Positions 58,645-64,000 of a stretch of 64,000 nt of DNA are shown here, piece after piece. Location: contig NZ_FLRH01000004.1 in assembly GCF_900089585.1 (NCBI RefSeq), forward strand, positions 2,039,001 through 2,103,000, read 5' to 3'. The number at the start of each line of letters is the position of its first letter. Positions within the stretch are counted from its first letter, which is position 1. A model generated the notes under the pieces. It was not told the origin of the DNA. It did not search any database and worked only from the letters and a program-made list of their open reading frames with translations. The DNA is from Micromonospora sediminicola. GTDB lineage: Bacteria; Actinomycetota; Actinomycetes; Mycobacteriales; Micromonosporaceae. Both the position numbers and the translations under genes were made by a program.

Positions 58645-59561
58645 ACCAGCTCCGCCTCGGTTATCTGTACGGCGTCGGCGCGTACCTGCTCTGGGGTTTC
58701 TTCCCGATCTACCTGAAGCTGCTCCGACCGGCCGGGCCGGTGGAGATCCTGGCGCACCGGATCGTCTGGTCGGTGGCGTTCGTGGCGCTGCTGCTGGCCG
58801 CGATGCGCCACGTCGGCTTCCTGCGCACGCTGGCCCGGCGACCGCGCGCGTTGGCCGGCATCGCGCTCGCGGCCGCGTTGATCGCGGTCAACTGGGGCAC
58901 CTACATCTATGGCGTGAACTCCGACCGGGTGGTGGAGACCGCGCTCGGCTACTTCATCAACCCGCTGGTGTCGGTGCTGTTCGGCGTGGTCGCGCTGCGG
59001 GAGCGGCTGCGCCCCGGGCAGTGGGCGGCGTTGGGCGTCGGCGCGCTCGCCGTGGCGGTCCTCACCGTCGACTACGGCCGGCTGCCCTGGCTGGCGCTCA
59101 CGCTCGCGTTCAGCTTCGCCGGCTACGGCCTGGTCAAGAAGCGGCTCGGGTTGCCCGCGGTGGAGGGGCTCTTCGTCGAGTCGGCGGTGCTGGCGCTGCC
59201 GGCCCTGGCGTACCTGGCGTGGTTGTCGGGCCGGGGCGACTCGACGTTCGGGCATGTCTCGGCCGGGCACACCGCGCTGCTGGTGCTGGCCGGCGCCGCC
59301 ACCGCGATTCCGCTGCTGCTCTTCGCCGGCGCGGCGAACCGGCTGCCGCTGTCCACCGTCGGCATGCTGCAGTACCTGGCCCCGATCCTCCAGCTCGGCT
59401 GCGGCGTGCTGATCTTCCACGAGCCGATGCCCCCGGCCCGGCTCGCCGGCTTCGCCCTGGTCTGGCTGGCCCTCCTGCTCTTCACCGCCGACGCCCTCCG
59501 GAACACCCGCCGCACCCGCCCCACCCCCCAACCCACCCCCGCCCCCACCCCCCTGCGTTGA
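58641..59561 (+). CDS. rarD: RarD-type EamA transporter
   Basis: 306 aa with ten membrane helices in two EamA repeats. RarD-specific stretches: YLLWGFFPIYLKLL, EILAHRIVWSVAF, AVNWGTYIYGVNSDRVVETALGYFINPLVSVLFG and GAANRLPLSTVGMLQYLAPILQLGCGVLIFHEPM. Ends in a Pro/Thr-rich tail. Named for chloramphenicol sensitivity in Pseudomonas; physiological substrate unknown. GTG 58641 overlaps the GNAT stop, and a TACGGT box six bases upstream of the start also allows a separate leaderless transcript. Confidence 0.9.
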   Translation: MNQLRLGYLYGVGAYLLWGFFPIYLKLLRPAGPVEILAHRIVWSVAFVALLLAAMRHVGFLRTLARRPRALAGIALAAALIAVNWGTYIYGVNSDRVVETALGYFINPLVSVLFGVVALRERLRPGQWAALGVGALAVAVLTVDYGRLPWLALTLAFSFAGYGLVKKRLGLPAVEGLFVESAVLALPALAYLAWLSGRGDSTFGHVSAGHTALLVLAGAATAIPLLLFAGAANRLPLSTVGMLQYLAPILQLGCGVLIFHEPMPPARLAGFALVWLALLLFTADALRNTRRTRPTPQPTPAPTPLR

Positions 59562-59626
59562 TCTTGCACTTCCGGCCCGGACGAAAGGGGCGATGCGCCC
59601 GAAACGAGGGCCCAAAGTGCAAGATC
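59560..59626. repeat. hairpin repeat with GATCTTG arms
   Basis: Perfect 12-bp arms GATCTTGCACTT (59560-59571) and AAGTGCAAGATC (59615-59626) around GC-rich inner stems. It overlaps the rarD stop and separates it from the convergent anti-sigma gene. The GATCTTG arm start is shared with the two repeats around the DUF559 gene. Confidence 0.7.
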
Positions 59627-59652
59627 GCCGCAGTGGGGGCGGGGGGGGCGGG

Positions 59653-60342
59653 TCAGCGGAGGTCGTAGGCGAGGACGGGGGTTTCGGTGCCTCGTTGCAG
59701 CTCCAGGCGGACCAGTTCCCCCTTGGTGAAACGGGTGACGCCGGAGAAGCGCAGGTCGTCACCGGGGGCGGCCAGCCAGGAGCCGATCTGCTCCGTCGCG
59801 CCGTCCGGGCCGTGCGCCACCAGCCGGAACGTGTACGCCTCACGGTGCCCGGCGCGCCGGTCGTAGCCGCAGTGCATGGTGACCTCGGTGCCCCAGGGCG
59901 TCTCGGTCAGCCCCACCTCGGCGTGCACCGGCGCGGTCCCGGCCACCGGTCGCATGGCGGTCAGCGCCACCTGCCGGGTGGCCGGCTCGGCCGGCGGCCG
60001 GACCAGCGTCACGCCCACACCCGCGAGCACCGCCAGCACCGCGGCGGCGAGCGCGGTCGCCGCGTACCGCCGGCGGGAGCGGGACCGCTCGCGGCGCCGC
60101 CGCTCCCGCGCGGCGTCGAGCAGCGCGGGCACCCGGTTGGTCTCCGGTCCGACCTCCAGGAACTGCTCCAGCCCGGCCGGGTCGAGCCGGCCCAGCAGGC
60201 CGGGCAGCACGGCGATCTCGGCGACCGCCTCCCGGCACGCGGCGCAGCCGGCCAGGTGCCGTTCGTAGGCGGCGCGCTCGGCCGGGGCGAGGGCGCCCAG
60301 CACGTACGCCCCGTCGTCGTGCGCGAACTCGCAGCGGGTCAT
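59653..60342 (-). CDS. membrane anti-sigma factor with zinc-finger ASD
   Basis: 229 aa from ATG 60342, whose start overlaps the sigma factor stop (ATGA). N-terminal anti-sigma domain with the ZAS motif His29-x3-Cys33-x2-Cys36 (HLAGCAACREAV). Basic linker, then a membrane helix (YAATALAAAVLAVLAGVGVTLV, about 95-116), then an extracytoplasmic RskA-like beta domain (VHAEVGLTETPWGTEVTMHCGY; DGATEQIGSWLAAPGDDLRFSGVTRF). It would hold the ECF sigma factor inactive until a signal outside the membrane triggers proteolysis or a conformational change. Confidence 0.9.
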   Translation of the reverse strand: MTRCEFAHDDGAYVLGALAPAERAAYERHLAGCAACREAVAEIAVLPGLLGRLDPAGLEQFLEVGPETNRVPALLDAARERRRRERSRSRRRYAATALAAAVLAVLAGVGVTLVRPPAEPATRQVALTAMRPVAGTAPVHAEVGLTETPWGTEVTMHCGYDRRAGHREAYTFRLVAHGPDGATEQIGSWLAAPGDDLRFSGVTRFTKGELVRLELQRGTETPVLAYDLR

Positions 60343-60854
60343 CCGGTCACCCCCATCTCGGCCAGCACCAACCGTAGTGAGCGCAGCGCATAGTGGGTGC
60401 GCGACTTCACCGTGCCCGGCGGCACGCCCAGCCGGGCGGCCGCCTCCGCCACCGACCGCCCCTGGTAGAAGCACTCGACCAGCACCTCGCGGTGGGTCGG
60501 GCTCAGCCGGTTGAGCGCCTCGGCCACCGTCCACGCCTCCACCGCGCGCTCCGTCTCGTCGACCGTCTCGGCGGTTTCGGGCAGCTCGTCGGTGTAGACC
60601 TCGCCGACCCGGGCCGAGCGGCGACGCCACGCGTCGATGGCCAGGTTCCGCGCCGTGGTGAAGAGCCAGGCGCGGACCGAACCCCGCCGCGGATCCAGCG
60701 ACTCCGGGTGCCGCCAGGCCCGCAGCAGCGTCTCCTGCACCAGGTCCTCGGCGCGCGGCCGATCGCCGTTGACCAGTCGCAGGGCGTGCGCGAACAGCGC
60801 GTCGGCATGCTCGTCGTGCAGCGCGCGCAGCAGCTGGGCGTCGTGGTCACTGAT
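60339..60854 (-). CDS. ECF sigma factor (SigK/SigL-like), probably initiated at ATC
   Basis: 171 aa when read from ATC 60854: ISDHDAQLLRALHDEHADALFAHALRLV begins region 2, followed by DLVQETLLRAWRHPESLDPRRGSVRAWLFTTARNLAIDAWRRR and region 4 ALNRLSPTHREVLVECFYQGRSVAEAAARLGVPPGTVKSRTHYALRSLR. No ATG, GTG or TTG exists in frame upstream of GTG 60740, which would delete most of region 2.1. GAGG stands eight bases before the ATC. Stop overlaps the anti-sigma gene. Directs RNA polymerase to its own regulon; autoregulation is likely but no target is identified here. Confidence 0.85.
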   Translation of the reverse strand: MSDHDAQLLRALHDEHADALFAHALRLVNGDRPRAEDLVQETLLRAWRHPESLDPRRGSVRAWLFTTARNLAIDAWRRRSARVGEVYTDELPETAETVDETERAVEAWTVAEALNRLSPTHREVLVECFYQGRSVAEAAARLGVPPGTVKSRTHYALRSLRLVLAEMGVTG

Positions 60855-61100
60855 GGCGGTACCTCGCTTCCGGCGGCGGGGAGACCGACGATGCGTCCGC
60901 CCGTGGCGGGCGGTGCGTCCGCTCTTCCATACGTGCCGTGACGCCGAACGGTTCAGCCGCAGGTCAGGCCGGAGCTGTTCACGTCCGGTTCACATTCGGG
61001 CCGACACCCGCTCACCGCGCCCTGGCACCGTCCGGCAGGTACGCGCGCGGGCCGATCGCCCGTGTGCGCCTTCCGACGTCCGATCAGGAGGCTCCACCTC

Positions 61101-63221
61101 ATGAGCGACCGTCCTCGCCTGCTCCCGCTGCTGGGTGGCACCCGCCACGGCAGCCGCGACGCGATGACCTGTCTGTACCGGTGCGGCAACGCCTGCGACC
61201 ACCCGGTGCCCAACCCCACCGACAACCCGTACCTCGGCGACCTGGTCGACGCCGAGGTCACCCGGCGCGGCGTGGTCCGGGCCGGCGCGGTCGGCGCGCT
61301 GGTGCTCGGCTTCGGCGGCGCCGCCGCCGGCGCACTCGCCGGCGCCGCCCCCGCCGCCGCCGCGCCCGCCACCCCGACCGCACCGGGCACGGACGAGGCC
61401 CTCGCCGCGACCGCACGCCCGGGCAGCGGCGCGCTGACCTTCAAGCCCATCCCGCCGAACAAGCTGGACACGCTGGTCGTGCCGAACGGCTACGACCACG
61501 CCGTGGTCATCAAGTGGGGCGACGAGGTCGTCCCCGGCGCGCCCGCGTTCGACGTGCGCCACCAGAGCGCCGCCGCGCAGGCCAAGCAGTTCGGCTACAA
61601 CAACGACTTCGTCGGCGTGCTGCCCATCGACCGCAAGCGCGCGCTGCTCGTGGTCAACCACGAGTACACCAACGAGGACCTGATGTTCCCCGGCTTCACC
61701 GGCCAGGACGCGCTGACCGTGGAGCAGCTGCGGGTGGCGATGGCCGCCCACGGCATGTCCGTGGTCGAGCTGGAGCGGGTGGAGAACACCGGGCAGTGGC
61801 GGCCGGCACGGCGCGGCCGGCGGGAGTACAACCGCCGGGTCACCGCGCTGGCCACGAAGTTCGAGCTGACCGGCCCGGCCGCCGGCTCGGCCTGGCTGCG
61901 GACCGCCGCCGACCCGAAGGGCCGCACGGTGGTCGGCACGTTGAACAACTGCGCCGGCGGCGTCACGCCGTGGGGCACCGTGCTCTCCGGCGAGGAGAAC
62001 TTCAACCAGTACTTCGTCGGCGGCGACGGCGCGCCGGAGGAGCTGAAGCCGAAGCTGGCCCGCTACGGCATTCCCACCGACGTGCGCTACCCGAGCGGCA
62101 GCCGCAAGTGGGACCGGGCCGACGAGCGGTTCGACCTGGCGAAGCACCCGAACGAGGCGCACCGGTTCGGCTGGGTGGTCGAGATCGACCCGTTCGACCC
62201 GCAGGCCCGGCCGCGCAAGCACACCGCGCTGGGCCGGGTGAAGCACGAGGGCGCGAACGTCATCGTGGCCCGCAGCGGGCACGTGGTCGCGTACATGGGC
62301 GACGACGAGCGTTTCGACTACCTCTACAAGTTCGTCTCGGACAAGAAGTTCATGTCGGGCAACTCCTGGGTGGCCCGCAAGCACAACCTGACGCTGCTGG
62401 AGTCGGGCACGCTCTATGTCGCGGCGCTGACCGGCGACAGCCCGGGTGAGATCGACGGCAGCGGCACGCTCCCCGCGGACGGCGGCTTCGGCGGCCGGGG
62501 CCGCTGGATCAAGCTGGTCAGCGGCAACCGCTCGTACGTCGACGGCATGACCGCCGCCGACGTGCTCACCTTCACCCGGCTGGCCGGCGACAAGGTCGGC
62601 GCGACCAAGATGGACCGTCCTGAGGACGTCGAGCCGAGCCTGCTCACCGGCAAGGTCTACGTGGCGCTGACCAACAACACCGACCGGGGCAAGGCCGGCA
62701 AGGCGCCGGCCGACGAGGCGAACCCGCGCAACGCCAACAAGCACGGGCAGATCCTGGAGCTGGTCGAGGACCGGGGCGACAACACCGCCGAGACCTTCGC
62801 CTGGTCGCTGCCGATCGTCTGCGGCGACCCGGCGGACGCCTCGACCTACTTCGCCGGGTACGACAAGACCAGGGTCTCCCCGATCTCCTGCCCGGACAAC
62901 GTCGCCTTCGACGCCACCGGCAACCTCTGGATCTCGACCGACGGCAACGCCCTGGGCAGCAACGACGGGCTCTTCGCCACCGCCGTCGAGGGCCCGGAGC
63001 GGGGGCACCTGAAGCAGTTCCTCACGGTGCCGCTCGGCGCGGAGACCTGTGGTCCGTTCATCACCAAGGACAACCGGTCGGTCTTCGTGGCCGTGCAGCA
63101 CCCGGGCGAGATCTCCGGCGCCTCGGTGGAGAACCCGGCCTCCACCTGGCCGGACGGCGACTTCGCCAAGCCCGGCGTGGTGGTCACCTGGCGCCTCGAC
63201 GGGGGCCCGGTCGGCAGCTGA
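61101..63221 (+). CDS. Tat-exported PhoX-type alkaline phosphatase
   Basis: 706 aa from ATG 61101 with AGGAGG nine bases upstream. An N-terminal extension with CLYRCGNACDHPVPNPTDN precedes the Tat motif TRRGVVRAGAVGALVLGFGG (Arg55-Arg56). The DUF839/PhoX body includes GVLPIDRKRALLVVNHEYTNEDLMFPG, GTLNNCAGGVTPWGTVLSGEENFNQYF, FGWVVEIDPFDP, VARSGHVVAYMGDDERFDYLYKFVS and CPDNVAFDATGNLWISTDGN. PhoX enzymes are Ca2+/Fe phosphatases that release phosphate outside the cell and are usually Pho-regulated; no clear PHO box was found. Divergent from the ECF sigma gene. Confidence 0.92.
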   Translation: MSDRPRLLPLLGGTRHGSRDAMTCLYRCGNACDHPVPNPTDNPYLGDLVDAEVTRRGVVRAGAVGALVLGFGGAAAGALAGAAPAAAAPATPTAPGTDEALAATARPGSGALTFKPIPPNKLDTLVVPNGYDHAVVIKWGDEVVPGAPAFDVRHQSAAAQAKQFGYNNDFVGVLPIDRKRALLVVNHEYTNEDLMFPGFTGQDALTVEQLRVAMAAHGMSVVELERVENTGQWRPARRGRREYNRRVTALATKFELTGPAAGSAWLRTAADPKGRTVVGTLNNCAGGVTPWGTVLSGEENFNQYFVGGDGAPEELKPKLARYGIPTDVRYPSGSRKWDRADERFDLAKHPNEAHRFGWVVEIDPFDPQARPRKHTALGRVKHEGANVIVARSGHVVAYMGDDERFDYLYKFVSDKKFMSGNSWVARKHNLTLLESGTLYVAALTGDSPGEIDGSGTLPADGGFGGRGRWIKLVSGNRSYVDGMTAADVLTFTRLAGDKVGATKMDRPEDVEPSLLTGKVYVALTNNTDRGKAGKAPADEANPRNANKHGQILELVEDRGDNTAETFAWSLPIVCGDPADASTYFAGYDKTRVSPISCPDNVAFDATGNLWISTDGNALGSNDGLFATAVEGPERGHLKQFLTVPLGAETCGPFITKDNRSVFVAVQHPGEISGASVENPASTWPDGDFAKPGVVVTWRLDGGPVGS

Positions 63222-63230
63222 GCCATCCCC

Positions 63231-63256
63231 GGGGTGGGTCCGGCGCTGGACCCACC
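63231..63256. terminator. bidirectional hairpin between phoX and the IclR gene
   Basis: Perfect 10-bp arms GGGTGGGTCC (63231-63240) and GGACCCACCC (63247-63256) with loop GGCGCT, between the convergent stops. Confidence 0.65.
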
Positions 63257-63296
63257 CGCTGACGGGCCGTCGTCGGACCCACCGGCGGCGGCCCGA

Positions 63297-64000
63297 TCAG
63301 TTCTCGGTGGCGATCCCGTCGGCGATGGAGCGCGCGGCGGTGAGCAGCTTCGCGCGGACCACCCGGGCGGAGGTCATCATCTCGCCGGCCGGCAGGGCGC
63401 AGGCCAGCACCACCCGCCGCTCGATGTCCTTGTCCGGGGTGACCAGCACCGCGGCGCAGGCCACGCCCTGCCGGAACTGCCCCAGCTCCAACTGCATGCC
63501 GCGCCGGTCGCCGGCGGCCAGGTCGGCCTCGAACGCCTCGACTGTGGTCAGGGTGGCGGTGGTGAACGGGCGCATGCCGTATTCGCGCAGGTAGCGGAAG
63601 CGCTGCTCGGCGGTGAGCGTGGCGAGCAGGCTCTTGCCGAGGGCGGTGGCGTGTGCGCCCTCGTCGAAGCCCGGGACCAGGTCCTCCATGAACGGTGAGC
63701 GCGGCCCCTCGGCGGACGCGGTCACCGCCACCTGCCCACCCACGAAGCGGCCCAGGTAGTGGCTCCAGCCGGTGTCCACGGCGGCGCGCCGCAGCGCCTC
63801 GCCCACCGCGGGCGGCCCCCGGAACGCGGTGACCAGCTCGCGGTAGCGGTCGGCCACCTCCAGCCCGACGATGTACGTCCCGTCCTCGCGCCGGATCACG
63901 TAGCCCTCGTAGGCCAGCGTGCGCACCAGGTGGTAGGTGGTGGCGACGGTCAACTCGCAGCGGCGGGCGATCTGCTTCACGGTGAGCCCTCTCGGCGCAC
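63297..64000 (-). CDS. IclR-family transcriptional regulator (5' end outside the window)
   Basis: At least 234 residues remain open to the right edge, reading APRGLTVKQIARRCELTVATTYHLVRTLAYEGYVIRREDG, the second half of the IclR winged helix-turn-helix. The ligand-binding domain follows (SHYLGRFVGGQVAVTASAEGPRSPFMEDLVPGFDEGAHATALGKSLLATL; LGQFRQGVACAAVLVTP). GTG 63980 is an internal codon, not the start. IclR proteins usually control catabolic operons in response to small aromatic or carboxylic ligands; the target is not visible here. Confidence 0.9.
   Translation of the reverse strand, partial: APRGLTVKQIARRCELTVATTYHLVRTLAYEGYVIRREDGTYIVGLEVADRYRELVTAFRGPPAVGEALRRAAVDTGWSHYLGRFVGGQVAVTASAEGPRSPFMEDLVPGFDEGAHATALGKSLLATLTAEQRFRYLREYGMRPFTTATLTTVEAFEADLAAGDRRGMQLELGQFRQGVACAAVLVTPDKDIERRVVLACALPAGEMMTSARVVRAKLLTAARSIADGIATEN

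Noticed and set aside
60503-60850. 115-aa minus-strand frame with an ATG start overlapping the sigma factor gene
   Set aside because: Its Cys/Arg/Thr-rich sequence is out of frame with the clear ECF sigma regions 2 and 4; it is a gene-caller trap caused by the ATC start of the true gene.

Overview
The window is high-GC (roughly 70% or more) actinobacterial chromosome. GTG, TTG and ATG starts, GTGA/ATGA stop-start overlaps and leaderless-looking starts are frequent. It suggests Micromonospora or a close relative in the Micromonosporaceae. The gene order matches a conserved actinobacterial neighbourhood as I know it from Streptomyces coelicolor (tmk-topA-hppA-anti-sigma-bldG-helicase) and Mycobacterium tuberculosis (holB, topA, DECH-box helicase, Tad cluster, ssd, HAD phosphatase, acs). 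Everything here was read by eye; no database search was run.

Layout. 1-4.4 kb: the right end of a pSAM2-type integrative conjugative element (AICE) with a DUF2637 membrane protein, a rolling-circle RepSA-like initiator, an excisionase and a tyrosine integrase, abutting the 3' end of a tRNA-Thr(CGT) gene. The left end lies outside the window. 4.5-12.5 kb: metallophosphoesterase, RicT/PSP1 protein, a small YbaB/ESX-like cluster, holB and an MFS-thymidylate kinase fusion. 12.6-17.1 kb: a PLP fold-type III enzyme, a TetR regulator divergent from a sugar-lactone oxidase with a palindrome on the shared promoter, and a DUF559 gene bracketed by two copies of a hairpin repeat. 17.1-25 kb: topA, an unknown gene plus a lipoprotein, H+-pyrophosphatase, and the bldG/anti-sigma pair. 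25-34 kb: the DECH-box helicase and an eight-gene Flp/Tad pilus-type secretion operon, the 'helicase/secretion neighbourhood'. 34-40 kb: a membrane-anchored protein with a VHL-like beta domain, DoxX, a HAD-IB phosphatase, a degenerate Fic-like protein and acs.

40-50 kb is an exoenzyme region: two paralogous M6 (immune inhibitor A) metalloproteases, a lipoprotein, a LuxR-type regulator, a vanadium haloperoxidase-type protein and an alpha/beta hydrolase lacking the usual nucleophile. 50-57.6 kb is a type VII secretion locus: mycosin, two WXG100 proteins, an EccE-like protein, and a large repeat-bearing double-SseB protein translationally coupled to a small downstream gene in an effector/immunity-like layout. 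No EccB, EccC or EccD is present. 57.7-64 kb: YvlD-type membrane protein, GNAT, RarD, an ECF sigma/anti-sigma pair, a Tat-exported PhoX phosphatase and a truncated IclR regulator.

The most interesting signals are: two genes whose best start codon is AUC behind nearly identical leaders (GAGGTAC-S-GCC-ATC); the T7SS-associated repeat protein with its coupled partner; the bacterial VHL-like beta domain; and several families of intergenic palindromic repeats, two copies of which flank the DUF559 gene.
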